The translations under genes were made by a program, and so were the position numbers. The notes under the pieces were generated by a model that worked only from the letters and a program-made list of their open reading frames with translations, was not told the origin of the DNA and did not search any database. This document shows, one piece after another, positions 1-6,912 of a stretch of 64,000 nt of DNA (the stretch's first letter is position 1; each line of letters starts with the position of its first letter). The stretch spans positions 1 to 64,000 of the forward strand of contig CBDFKS010000006.1 of NCBI GenBank assembly GCA_965248905.1, written 5' to 3'. The DNA is from CBDFKS01 sp965248905. Lineage in GTDB: Bacteria; Chloroflexota; Dehalococcoidia; Lucifugimonadales; JAGWBF01.

Positions 1-196
1 CCACCCCTTCCAGGGCGGTGCCCGTCTCCATGACGGTGAGGGCCTCATCGGTGGGAGGGTTCGTGGGTTGGTGCTCGCTGGCGGCGTACCACAGGGCGCG
101 ACGGCAGCCGGAGGCGGCGGACGCCCGAACTACCAGCGTGCCGTCGCCGTCGAAGCAGGCCGATGGCCTGGAATACGTTTGATGCTTCTGTTCCAT
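1..196 (-). CDS. Probable PD-(D/E)XK nuclease, N-terminal fragment (cut by window edge)
   Basis: Only the first 65 residues are inside the window; the frame stays open to base 1. The ATG at 196 follows AAGGAG with 8 bases between. The visible part has a Ser-Ala-Ala-Ser-Gly-Cys-Arg-Arg-Ala-Leu-Trp-Tyr stretch followed by Met-Glu-Thr-Gly-Thr-Ala-Leu-Glu. This order (Ser/Cys-Arg segment, then a Gly-x-x-x-Glu segment) is typical of the N terminus of Cas4/RecB/YqaJ-like exonucleases in phages. The catalytic Asp and Glu-x-Lys would lie further left. The Rad52-like annealing gene in the same operon supports an exonuclease-annealase pair, but the assignment rests on a short N terminus. Confidence 0.5.
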   Translation of the reverse strand, partial: MEQKHQTYSRPSACFDGDGTLVVRASAASGCRRALWYAASEHQPTNPPTDEALTVMETGTALEGV

Positions 197-227
197 TGCT
201 TCTTCTCCTTCTGTCTTGAAATGAAGA

Positions 228-257
228 GCGGGGCCGTCCTTGGTGGAATAGCCCCGC
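228..257. repeat. Intergenic hairpin, copy 1
   Basis: GCGGGGC (228-234) is complementary to GCCCCGC (251-257). It sits between the unknown gene ending at 345 and the nuclease gene starting at 196. On the transcribed minus strand it is followed by CTTCATTTCA. The same arrangement, a G4C-rich stem followed by TCATTTCA, recurs at 1925-1958. It may be a weak terminator or an RNA-processing/stability element within the operon. Confidence 0.5.
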
Positions 258-344
258 ATCGGTTCCAATCTTTCGTGTGCCTACGGCTCACGCAGTGTTC
301 ACTGCTTCAGCCTTCGTCTCCTTCTCCCCTTCCTGCCAGTGTCT

Positions 345-746
345 CTATGCGGTCGGACGGGACGCCTTGGCCCAGGTGGGGTGTCCCCACTCGGCTTCGT
401 CGTACCCCGGAACCGTGGTCCAGGCCAGCTTCCGAAGGACGTCGATGAACGCCTTGGCGCTGCTGTCCCACCTGTAGTAAACGGTGTAGTGGGAGTAGAT
501 GAAGGTCTCGCCCACCGGCCCGGGCAGGCCGTCGAGGATGGAGTCCCGTTGGAGGTAGGCCACCGACCTGATGTTCTCCTCCCACAGCATCTGGCCCACG
601 TCCGACGCATTCCCGCCGTCCAGACAGTGGCTCTCGCCGTCGTGATACCAACGCATCGTGCGTCCAAAATGGTGCTGGTACGCGGCTTCAAGGCCCGACT
701 GCACCAGGTACTGGATGGTCTCCCGGTCCACGATGTATGCGCTCAT
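345..746 (-). CDS. Hypothetical protein of the mobile element
   Basis: A 133-residue protein I do not recognise. Its ATG overlaps the stop of the upstream TSCPD gene (ATGA, 743-746), so it is probably translationally coupled. The protein is soluble, mixed alpha/beta in composition and rich in Tyr, Trp and His (for example YQHHFGRTMRWYHDGESH near residue 25), with no signal peptide or membrane segment. The compact overlap and position inside the minus-strand operon make it a real gene. It likely takes part in the element's DNA metabolism by context only. Confidence 0.7.
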   Translation of the reverse strand: MSAYIVDRETIQYLVQSGLEAAYQHHFGRTMRWYHDGESHCLDGGNASDVGQMLWEENIRSVAYLQRDSILDGLPGPVGETFIYSHYTVYYRWDSSAKAFIDVLRKLAWTTVPGYDEAEWGHPTWAKASRPTA

Positions 747-1132
747 GTCTCTCTTTCCTCCTTTTCCGTTGTCTCTTCGCGCTCCTTGAGGTGGAGCTTG
801 AGGACGTGTGCAATGCCGTCGCTTAGGCCAAGCACCCAGATGGGGGTGCCGTCGCCAAGCTTGTTGGCGAAGGGTTGCAGCTCGGCAATCCTCTGCATCT
901 GGTCGATGACCTCCGCTACCGGAGTGCCGCGCCGCAGGTGCAGGGAGACGAGGCGGCAGACCGCCTCCGTCACTCCGGAGGTGAAGGAGCCCGCCTTGCC
1001 GATAGTGCCGAAGACCTCGAAGGGCGTCCCGTCCTCGTCGGTTGAGACGGTGACGTAGAGGTTGCCCATCTCGGTAGAGAGCTTCGTTGTGCTGCTGGGC
1101 AGCGTGCGGGGCCTGGGCCTCGTTTCAGTCAT
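743..1132 (-). CDS. TSCPD-domain protein (ribonucleotide-reductase C-terminal-like)
   Basis: A 129-residue protein. Residues about 8-85 match the TSCPD domain found at the C terminus of B12-dependent (class II, NrdJ) ribonucleotide reductases: a GNLYVTVSTDEDG strand pair, PFEVFGTIGKAG, then a helix with EAVCRLVSLHLRRG and a following VAEVIDQMQRI. No reductase catalytic domain is attached, so this is a stand-alone version, a form also found in phage-like elements. A longer frame exists upstream, but the ATG at 1132 is preferred because it overlaps the previous gene's stop by 4 bases (ATGA). A role in deoxynucleotide supply or a nucleic-acid complex is plausible but unproven. Confidence 0.75.
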   Translation of the reverse strand: MTETRPRPRTLPSSTTKLSTEMGNLYVTVSTDEDGTPFEVFGTIGKAGSFTSGVTEAVCRLVSLHLRRGTPVAEVIDQMQRIAELQPFANKLGDGTPIWVLGLSDGIAHVLKLHLKEREETTEKEERET

Positions 1133-1467
1133 GGCTCGCTCCTTTCCACGTGGGCGCTCGCTTGGGACTCGTCGTCGTCGCCGTCGATCGTTACGGCGTC
1201 GATGGGTGTGCCACACCCGCCGCAGTGAGGCTCGTAGTCGAACTCGTCGAAGGGACATACCGCGCCAACGGGGTTGCCCTCGGAGTCGGGCACGTCCAGC
1301 CAGGGACTCACAGGGTCCTCCGGCTCTCCGAATCGGACGCTGGTGCAGTCGTAGCAGTAGACGTCGGCCTCCCAGGTGAATCCGACCGCGCCTCCGTGCC
1401 GGTCGAAGCGGTAGTCGTGGAGGCCGACCCCGCCGAAGTTGGCGCAGAGCTCGTTGATGGTGTGCAT
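1129..1467 (-). CDS. Cys-rich zinc-ribbon-like protein
   Basis: A 112-residue acidic protein starting MHTINELCANFGG. It contains YCYDC (residues 38-42), a Cys-Pro at 71-72 and HCGGCG at 81-86. These Cys pairs could form one or two zinc-binding knuckles. The tail is strongly acidic (DGDDDE). The stop overlaps the TSCPD start by four bases. The start chosen has AAAGGGAAACGG upstream. The 5' part overlaps the frame of the preceding zinc-ribbon ORF. No specific function can be named. Confidence 0.6.
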   Translation of the reverse strand: MHTINELCANFGGVGLHDYRFDRHGGAVGFTWEADVYCYDCTSVRFGEPEDPVSPWLDVPDSEGNPVGAVCPFDEFDYEPHCGGCGTPIDAVTIDGDDDESQASAHVERSEP

Positions 1468-1607
1468 TGGTCCGTTTCCCTTTCTTCTTCCTGTAACCAC
1501 TCGGCGGTCTCGCCGATGGTGGCGATGACCATCCCGCACCACCGGCAGTGGGGCAGCCTGACAACCGGGCCGCCGCAGTAGGGGCAGGTGTTGGCTTCGA
1601 TGCTCAT
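1308..1607 (-). CDS. Double zinc-ribbon protein, overlapping ORF
   Basis: The ATG at 1607 has a strong AGGAGGTGACC ribosome site. The first 25 residues carry CPYCGG and CRWCG, the two knuckles of a compact zinc ribbon. About 45 residues in, the frame enters the next gene (start 1467) and stays open for 160 more bases, but the residues turn into Ser/Thr/Ala-rich sequence that looks like a shadow of the other frame. Either the gene truly overlaps, or the original stop was lost by a frameshift. The N-terminal ribbon is credible; the C-terminal third is doubtful. Confidence 0.5.
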   Translation of the reverse strand: MSIEANTCPYCGGPVVRLPHCRWCGMVIATIGETAEWLQEEERETDQCTPSTSSAPTSAGSASTTTASTGTEARSDSPGRPTSTATTAPASDSESRRTL

Positions 1608-1660
1608 CCGGTCACCTCCTGCCCCGGCGTCCGGTAGTGGGGACACCGGACGAGGCGGTG

Positions 1661-1897
1661 TCAGGTCTTGCGCTGGGTCCTGGGGCTGTAGGCCCGGTGC
1701 ACCCGCAGGAACAGGTCATGCCCTTGCTGGATGGTGCGCTGGGCGGAGGGACTGCCCTCCGGTACGGGGAATACGTCGCTGACCGACTCGATCGTGTCCT
1801 GGAATCGGCTGTCGCCGATGTGGTCAAGCTGGAGCCACAGCTGCGCCAGACCCTCCTCCATCGAGTCGGTCATCGTCATCATGGTTGCAGTGGTCAT
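1661..1897 (-). CDS. Small hypothetical protein
   Basis: A 78-residue protein starting with a Met/Thr-rich stretch, then an acidic helix (MEEGLAQLWLQLDHIG) and a basic tail. AAAGGAG lies 7 bases before the ATG at 1897. It follows the Rad52-like gene with a hairpin in the gap (1925-1958). No family is recognised. Good ribosome site and operon position support translation. Confidence 0.55.
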   Translation of the reverse strand: MTTATMMTMTDSMEEGLAQLWLQLDHIGDSRFQDTIESVSDVFPVPEGSPSAQRTIQQGHDLFLRVHRAYSPRTQRKT

Positions 1898-1924
1898 CTC
1901 TTTGCTCCTTTCGCTGAAATGAGA

Positions 1925-1958
1925 ACGGGGCCGGACGCTCGGTGCGTCACGGCCCCGT
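1925..1958. repeat. Intergenic hairpin, copy 2
   Basis: A perfect 9-bp stem: ACGGGGCCG (1925-1933) with CGGCCCCGT (1950-1958), 16-base loop. It lies in the 87-base gap between the Rad52-like gene and the small gene at 1897. On the minus strand it is followed by TCTCATTTCA, close to the tail after the hairpin at 228-257. It may attenuate transcription or define an mRNA end. There is no long T run, so intrinsic termination would be weak. Confidence 0.55.
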
Positions 1959-1984
1959 CTGGTTCTTGGCTATGGGCTCGGGTC

Positions 1985-2710
1985 TCATGCAGCCTCTTTG
2001 GACTCCTCCTGCAGGGAGCGCCGGAGCTTGGCCGCAGCGCCCTGCACCAGGGGAGAGAGTTCGAGGGAGGAGAGCTCGTCCAGGTCCTTCCCCGCCTTGG
2101 CGTGCACGGCGGCCCTCACCTGCTTCTCGTCGAAGCCCTGGGCCGCGCCCAGGTCCAGTAGGGACTGGCGCAGGGACGGGGCGATGGAGTCTGCTTCACC
2201 GTCTCCGTAGAGCGAGTTGCCGAAGCGGGCGCCGAAGGACCGCAGGGCTCGTTTCATGCCGTCGGTCACAGCCCCCTTCGCCGCCGTGTCGTGACCTTCA
2301 GCCGTGTCCTCGGCGACGGCGTGGAAGCCCAGGTCGGTGCGGGGCGGAGCGCCGGATACGGTGACCCGCACCGGGACGCTGTAGGCGAGGGAGCGCCGCA
2401 CCTCGCCCGTCTTCGCGTCTACGGACTCGACCTGGCGCAGGGTCACGTCCCCGACCACCTCAAAGCCCCACCCGCCGAAGCCGAATATCCGGTTGGCCTC
2501 GTCGATGGCGGTGTGGCCCTCGATGTACGAGTAGGTGCGCCCGGCCCGGCCCTTGCGCTGGGAGACCAGGCCCGGGTCGAGGGGCTGCTCCAGCTCCTTG
2601 ACGATGGCTGGAGACAGGGTGTCCCAGAGCAGCTCGTGCTCCGGGACGGTGGCGGCGACCGGGTGTGCGCCGTTGCTGCTGCCGTTCTTTGTGGTTGTTC
2701 CGTTCGTCAT
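1985..2710 (-). CDS. Rad52/Rad22-family single-strand annealing protein
   Basis: 241 residues. The central part (about 50-165) follows the Rad52/22 family: YIEGHTAIDEANRIFGFGGWGFEV, a beta-sheet with YSVPVRVTVSGAPPRTDLGF, and the hallmark helix AVTDGMKRALRSFGARFGNSLYG. Such phage annealases pair complementary single strands during recombination and usually work with an exonuclease, here probably the fragment at 1-196. The N-terminal about 20 residues are Thr/Asn/Gly-rich and likely disordered. GAAGGAGAAGAAG precedes the ATG. The 186-base gap upstream contains CCCTATAGG (2761-2769), resembling part of the palindromes at 6.5 and 7.3 kb, so the same regulator may act here. Confidence 0.85.
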   Translation of the reverse strand: MTNGTTTKNGSSNGAHPVAATVPEHELLWDTLSPAIVKELEQPLDPGLVSQRKGRAGRTYSYIEGHTAIDEANRIFGFGGWGFEVVGDVTLRQVESVDAKTGEVRRSLAYSVPVRVTVSGAPPRTDLGFHAVAEDTAEGHDTAAKGAVTDGMKRALRSFGARFGNSLYGDGEADSIAPSLRQSLLDLGAAQGFDEKQVRAAVHAKAGKDLDELSSLELSPLVQGAAAKLRRSLQEESKEAA

Positions 2711-2860
2711 CTTCTTCTCCTTCGTTCAGTGAGTGTCGTGTTCCCTTGGTCGGAGCGGGCTCCCTATAGGAAGGCCCGTGAGCGGGGGAGACCCGTCGTG
2801 AATCGGGCACAGCACCTCCTGAGATGTGAGGGTCAGTTGTGGGGGGATGGGTGGGGACAA

Positions 2861-2881
2861 GGCGGGCCGGGGAAGCCCGCC
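2861..2881 (-). terminator. Possible weak terminator after the primase gene
   Basis: GGCGGGC (2861-2867) pairs with GCCCGCC (2875-2881), 7 bp with a 7-base loop. It lies 15 bases beyond the primase stop in the direction of transcription and is followed on the minus strand by TTGTCCCC. There is no proper T run, so it may only slow transcription between primase and annealase genes. Confidence 0.3.
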
Positions 2882-2896
2882 GGGGAGGAGGGAGGG

Positions 2897-3961
2897 CTAG
2901 CGGGCGGAGCGGGCCGCCCGTGCAAGCAAGTAGAGGAAGGCGGCGCGGCCCTGGGGGTGGGTGGCAAGCTCGGCCACGTCGGAAGCGACGCCGTGCAAGG
3001 GCACGGTGGCGGCCCGGCTGCCAAACAAGCCTTCAAGCCGCTCGGTGGCCTCGCGCCCCGCATCGTCGGCGTCGAAGGCGAGGAAGATGCGGCGGCAGCC
3101 AAGCAAGGAGGCCGCCACCCGCTCCATGCCCTGGGTTCCCAGGGCTGCCACGGCGGGAAGTCCCCACTGGACAAGGGCAAGCCAGTCGAACAGGCCCTCG
3201 GTGAGCACCACCCAAGGATGCTCCCATCCAAGCCTGCCAAATCCAAGCACCGGCTTGGGGCCGGGCAGCGCCTGGAACCTCGGCGTCACGTCGGGATTGA
3301 TGGTCCGGCCGACGAGCCAGTGGATGCGCCCGCCCGGTGCCACATCCGGGACGACGACCATGCCGGCGAAGCGCTCCGCGCCCCTCTCAAGAAACAGCCC
3401 CGAGGCCCGTATCCGCTCCTCCCCGAACCCGGCGGGCTTCAGCCACCGGACAAGCCCGTCCCCCGTGGCATAGCCAAGCCCCAGGCGGCAGGCGGTGTCC
3501 GCCGAGATGCCCCTGGAATCCAGGTACGTTCGCGCCTCCCGGCTGCAGAGCATCTGCCGGAGGTAGAACCGCGTGGCCGCCGTCAGCAGCGACGGGTCCC
3601 GTGGCGGGACCGCCTCGGCGGGTGACCGCCGAGGCTTGACCTGCCTTCCGGTGCGAACGGCGGGTCTGGGGGCTATCCCGACACCGCCGCCCAACCGGTG
3701 TATCGCCTCGGGGAGGCTGAGGCCCTCGGTGCGCTGTATGAAGTCCAGCGCGTCGCCGCCCTCACCGCAGCCGAAACAGTAATACCGTTGGCTGTCGGAA
3801 TACACCGTGAATGAGCCTTCGGCCTCGTCATGGAAGGGGCAGACGCCCTGGCGGACCCTGCCCCTTCCCCTCAGCTGCACGCCCGACGCCTCCACCACGT
3901 CGGCCAGGGAATGGCGGCTCTTGAGCGCCGCCAGGTCAACCTGTGTGTTGGCTACGACCAT
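2897..3961 (-). CDS. DnaG-type primase (CHC2 zinc finger + TOPRIM), short phage form
   Basis: Synthesises RNA primers for replication. The N-terminal CHC2 zinc finger is intact: Cys41, His44, Cys62, Cys65 (CPFH...YCFGCG), followed by the usual GGDALDFIQR. The catalytic part has a TOPRIM fold with LTEGLFDWLAL (the Glu) and FLAFDADDAGREA (the Asp-x-Asp). At 354 residues it lacks the C-terminal helicase-interaction domain of cellular DnaG (about 600 residues), which is typical of phage and plasmid primases. The ATG at 3961 follows AAAGGAGGTGGGTC; the longer open frame upstream is an artefact of overlap with the preceding gene, which ends at 3952. Confidence 0.9.
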   Translation of the reverse strand: MVVANTQVDLAALKSRHSLADVVEASGVQLRGRGRVRQGVCPFHDEAEGSFTVYSDSQRYYCFGCGEGGDALDFIQRTEGLSLPEAIHRLGGGVGIAPRPAVRTGRQVKPRRSPAEAVPPRDPSLLTAATRFYLRQMLCSREARTYLDSRGISADTACRLGLGYATGDGLVRWLKPAGFGEERIRASGLFLERGAERFAGMVVVPDVAPGGRIHWLVGRTINPDVTPRFQALPGPKPVLGFGRLGWEHPWVVLTEGLFDWLALVQWGLPAVAALGTQGMERVAASLLGCRRIFLAFDADDAGREATERLEGLFGSRAATVPLHGVASDVAELATHPQGRAAFLYLLARAARSAR

Positions 3962-4422
3962 GACCCACCTCCTTTCAGGGGCTTCAGGCCCCGCAGGCTC
4001 CTCGCGGAGATCACCTTGCCCGGCTGCCATCCCATCCCCAGCACGGCCAGGACTTTCACGGTCCCGTCGCCGTGGGGAGCGAGCGCCGCAGCTCTGCCGG
4101 CGCCCTGGCTGTAGACCAGGGTCTCGCTTTGCCCGAACCGTCGTCGTACCAGGTCCTGCCACTCGGCGTAGGCCCAACGCGCCTCGCGCGCATCCGCCGT
4201 GGCGGTGTCCAGGTCGGCTATGAGCGTCAACGCACCGTCGAGGTTCCCCGCCTTGCGCAGCCGCCGTGCGTCGTGGACGCTCTTGGCCACGCTCTGCGCC
4301 GTTGACTGCTCGCGGTTGCTGGCAAAGAGGGCATCCATCACCCGGTCCACCAGCTCCTCCAGACTGCGCCTGGGCCTTTCACCCACTACCATCGTTCTGT
4401 TGTTCATCACTGCCGTTGTCAT
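3952..4422 (-). CDS. Hypothetical helical protein
   Basis: A 156-residue protein (MTTAVMNNRT start, AAAGGAG upstream). The middle is predicted helical with many Ala, Arg and Glu (DARRLRKAGNLDGALTLIADLDTATADAREARWAYAEWQDLVRRRFG). It overlaps the primase start by 10 bases and the preceding small membrane-protein gene by 4. Not recognised. Its coupling to the primase gene suggests a role in the element's replication, by context only. Confidence 0.65.
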   Translation of the reverse strand: MTTAVMNNRTMVVGERPRRSLEELVDRVMDALFASNREQSTAQSVAKSVHDARRLRKAGNLDGALTLIADLDTATADAREARWAYAEWQDLVRRRFGQSETLVYSQGAGRAAALAPHGDGTVKVLAVLGMGWQPGKVISARSLRGLKPLKGGGSWS

Positions 4423-4691
4423 CGTGTTCTCCTTTCTACTTTCGATTGCCGTAGTGCTTGTATCGCCTGTTTCCTGTTCCTTGCGCCCATGAACCGCCGG
4501 AGCATCAGCGCCCCGCATCCAAGGGCCAGAGCGTTGACGGTGAAGGCGTCAACGCCTGAACCGGTCAACAGGGGCGTTACCAGGAGCAACGCCGCGCCTG
4601 CCGCCAGCGTCCTCCGCTTGTGCCGCCGCATGGCTCTTGCGGTCCCGGCGACGGCGGCCAGGACCCGTGGAACCCGTTCCTTGATGTGCAT
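4419..4691 (-). CDS. Small membrane protein, first gene of the replication operon
   Basis: 90 residues; AAGAAGGAGGTGCGC precedes the ATG at 4691. A basic N terminus (RAMRRHKRRT) is followed by a hydrophobic segment (LAAGAALLLVTPLLTGSG) and a second (FTVNALALGCGALML), with a basic tail, so two short membrane passes are likely. It ends in an ATGA overlap with the next gene. The frame stays open upstream with Cys/His residues (CVRC...CVHVRH), but that part lacks a good start and is left out. Function unknown. Confidence 0.6.
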   Translation of the reverse strand: MHIKERVPRVLAAVAGTARAMRRHKRRTLAAGAALLLVTPLLTGSGVDAFTVNALALGCGALMLRRFMGARNRKQAIQALRQSKVERRTR

Positions 4692-4862
4692 GCGCACCTC
4701 CTTCTTATGTCTGTTGCCCGCACCGGCATCCGTGGCGCGGGTCTTCGCTACTGGGTTGACTGTCGATGGACACACTCCGCCCACGGTGGGATGCCTCACG
4801 TGAACGCAGCGTGACTTGTACCCGGCCTGGTCCGCGCATCGAACGCAGAGGGGCCAGGGTGG

Positions 4863-5045
4863 AAAAGACGCAGCTCGGCCAGGGTCTCTTCGTCGCAACG
4901 CGAGTTCTGGAGAGCTACGAAGACGCGGCGCGGCTGCCCTACGACGTGGTCACGGAACAGACGCGGGTGTAAAAGGGCGCAGCTCGGCCAGGGTCAATAT
5001 GGCGCGCCGACTCTGGGGAAGCTGCGAAGACGCGAAGCGGCCAGC
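4863..5045. repeat. Imperfect direct repeat, two units about 109 bp apart, in a 744-bp non-coding stretch
   Basis: The gap from 4692 to 5435 has no convincing gene. It holds two imperfect copies of a GC-rich unit: CGCAGCTCGGCCAGGGTC at 4869-4886 and again at 4978-4995, each followed after about 20-30 bases by TCTGG(G)GA-AGCT-CGAAGACGCG. A shorter related piece (CGCAGAGGGGCCAGGGT) lies near 4843. Located directly upstream of the minus-strand replication operon, it could be an iteron-like origin or a regulator-binding array; this is inference. Confidence 0.6.
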
Positions 5046-5435
5046 CTGCGATGCAAATGGCAGACCGGCGCGTGTCGAAGCTGCGGCCTAGCTGTCTGAA
5101 GAGCTATGCCGCAGGCATGGGGGGACGGTCAGAGGGCATGGGCACTCCAACCGTCGTATCGAAAGGTCGAAACGCAGGACGCACTCCGGCCTTTGTGGAA
5201 GCATCCCTCTTGGGCGACCGTTGGGAGAGCATGGCTCAATCCCTCTGGTACATCCCGGGCTCAGGGAAAGGACCCCCAGGTTTCTAAGGCAAAGAAACAC
5301 TGGAAAAACCTGATAACAATCTCAGTATTACGCCCCATCGCCCCGTTGGCAATACCTTTTGGGCCTCACCACCCAAAGTGTTCACTCTAGTTCGACAAAA
5401 GTTCCACGAAACCCTAATCACCACCCTGAAAGCGT

Positions 5436-6263
5436 CTACTTCCGCCACAGGCCCACGGTGAGGATCCGGCGCACCCACCTGAGCAACTCCCGCTTGACCC
5501 GCGCCCTCTGGGTGTCGTAGAGCGCCGTCCAGCGCCAGGATAGCTGCCTTCTCCTCCAGTGCCCCGTGAGCGGCATGGGCTCAGGGGGCAAGGTCAGCCC
5601 GTGCTTCTCCAGCATGGCCAGCTCCAGCTCCAGGATACGCTCGTGCGTCACCAGCCACGACAGACTCTTGCCCCCGATGGGATGACTCGCTCTGAGCGTG
5701 CGCCACTCGTCGATCAGCGGCCACGCCGCACCATAGACCGCCTCGTCATCGAGAGCAGGCTCGACGGTCACCAGCTCGGGATACCGCCGCCGGGTCACAC
5801 CCGTCGTCACGGGCTGTTTCTCTACGCTGGCCGCTGACGCTCCGCCGTATCCCGCCTCCACCTGGGCCAGACGCCGTTCCCACTGCCGCAGCGCCCCCGC
5901 GTGTTCGTCTTTGAGCGCCTTGATCTCGCCCTCCATAGTGGTCCGCATCTCTCCGAGGCCGCTGGTGATCTGCTGCTCCAACGCCCCCATGCGCTGATCC
6001 AGGGCTTCGATGCGCTCCTGCTGGGCCGCCATCGCCGCTTTCTCCCTGGACAGCAGCTGGGCTTCCAATGCGGTCCGCATCCACTTGGAGAGCGCTCCTT
6101 GCTCCAGACACGCCTTCACCGTCCGGGGATCGACGCCCAGCATCTCCCCCGTCCCTTTGCGCCGATGCTTCCTCACCAGGTCGTGAAGCAGCGCCATGAG
6201 CCTTAGCTCGTGCAGGTCCTCGATGCTCCTCGTTCTTTCCAACGGCCTTCCTCTCGAACTCAT
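5436..6263 (-). CDS. HTH and coiled-coil protein of unknown function
   Basis: 275 residues from the ATG at 6263 (GGAAGGAGGGGTTTGTT upstream). Residues about 18-65 look like a helix-turn-helix (LMALLHDLVRKHRRKGTGEMLGVDPRTVKACLEQG). Residues about 75-140 form a strong coiled coil rich in Gln, Glu and Ala. The C-terminal half is basic and Trp-rich and ends in a highly basic helix (RARVKRELLRWVRRIL). The architecture suggests a DNA-binding oligomer such as a replication or partition accessory factor, but no family is recognised. The gene is bracketed by two copies of AAAGTGTTCACT (5375 and 6399). Confidence 0.65.
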   Translation of the reverse strand: MSSRGRPLERTRSIEDLHELRLMALLHDLVRKHRRKGTGEMLGVDPRTVKACLEQGALSKWMRTALEAQLLSREKAAMAAQQERIEALDQRMGALEQQITSGLGEMRTTMEGEIKALKDEHAGALRQWERRLAQVEAGYGGASAASVEKQPVTTGVTRRRYPELVTVEPALDDEAVYGAAWPLIDEWRTLRASHPIGGKSLSWLVTHERILELELAMLEKHGLTLPPEPMPLTGHWRRRQLSWRWTALYDTQRARVKRELLRWVRRILTVGLWRK

Positions 6264-6540
6264 AACAAACCCCTCCTTCCCTGCAACGATGTCGTTTTGG
6301 CCCGCTTTTCCTGCAATGAGGCCCGTTTCCACGCCTCGCAGCGATGTCGGTCCCCACTACGGACTCTGCTGCCACCCCCTGGAACCAGCCCTTTCGACAA
6401 AGTGTTCACTGTTTCCGTCCTGTAGGGGCTGATTTACCCCTGATTCAGCTTGCTCAGGACCCCGATTTCCCTTTTTGGAACAAACTCAAATCTCTGTACA
6501 CGGCTATGACATCACAGACGGCCCCCTCTTGGGAGGGTCT

Positions 6541-6572
6541 TATAGGGGGGTTCATCGGTGAACACCCCTATA
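6541..6572. promoter_or_regulatory. 32-bp palindrome, candidate operator 1
   Basis: Left arm TATAGGGGGGTTCA (6541-6554), spacer TCGG, right arm TGAACACCCCTATA (6559-6572): one mismatch in 14 pairs. The sequence just after it (GGGGATCACGCCCAA) is also shared with the palindrome at 7342-7373. It lies 79 bases before the secreted-protein/HTH gene pair, in the 388-base divergent region between minus and plus transcription. The likely binder is the HTH protein encoded at 6913. Confidence 0.7.
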
Positions 6573-6651
6573 GGGGATCACGCCCAATCTCCGGGGCGCT
6601 CACACTCGATTGCAGGAACGACTGTTCCATGACCCCCAAGGAGGTGAAGAG

Positions 6652-6888
6652 TTGGCACTGAGATCGACCCTGAAATCCATAAAGGCGATGCGGCTGACGC
6701 TCATGGCCGGGGTGCTGCTCCTTGCGGTGCTGGTGGCCACCCCCGCAAGCAACCTGGCGTTGGCCGCAAGCAGATGCTCAGGTGGCGGCGGGGAACGGAG
6801 CCATGCGGCGGAGCCTATCGCTCCCTGGTCCGCATTGCCCGGTGGGTTCCAGGGGGCCTGGACCTCATGGTCGGAGAGGACTTCTTGA
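6652..6888 (+). CDS. Small exported protein (TTG start)
   Basis: 78 residues if translation begins at TTG 6652, which has AAGGAGGTG seven bases upstream. The N terminus is a textbook signal peptide: a basic start (RSTLKSIKAMR), a hydrophobic core (LTLMAGVLLLAVLVAT) and an Ala-x-Ala-like site near ALAAS. The mature part is about 40 residues, Gly/Ser-rich and featureless. The next gene starts 24 bases downstream, so it shares an operon with the HTH regulator. Function unknown. Confidence 0.5.
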   Translation: MALRSTLKSIKAMRLTLMAGVLLLAVLVATPASNLALAASRCSGGGGERSHAAEPIAPWSALPGGFQGAWTSWSERTS

Positions 6889-6912
6889 TCTCACTGAGGG
6901 AGGACTAAACCA

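Noticed and set aside
2291..3625. 444-codon plus-strand open frame opposite the Rad52-like and primase genes
   Set aside because: High-GC shadow: Gly/Ala/Arg-rich with no domain, while the minus strand encodes recognisable proteins.
4816..5091. Plus-strand frame through the 109-bp repeats
   Set aside because: No start signal and the protein sequence merely mirrors the DNA repeat.
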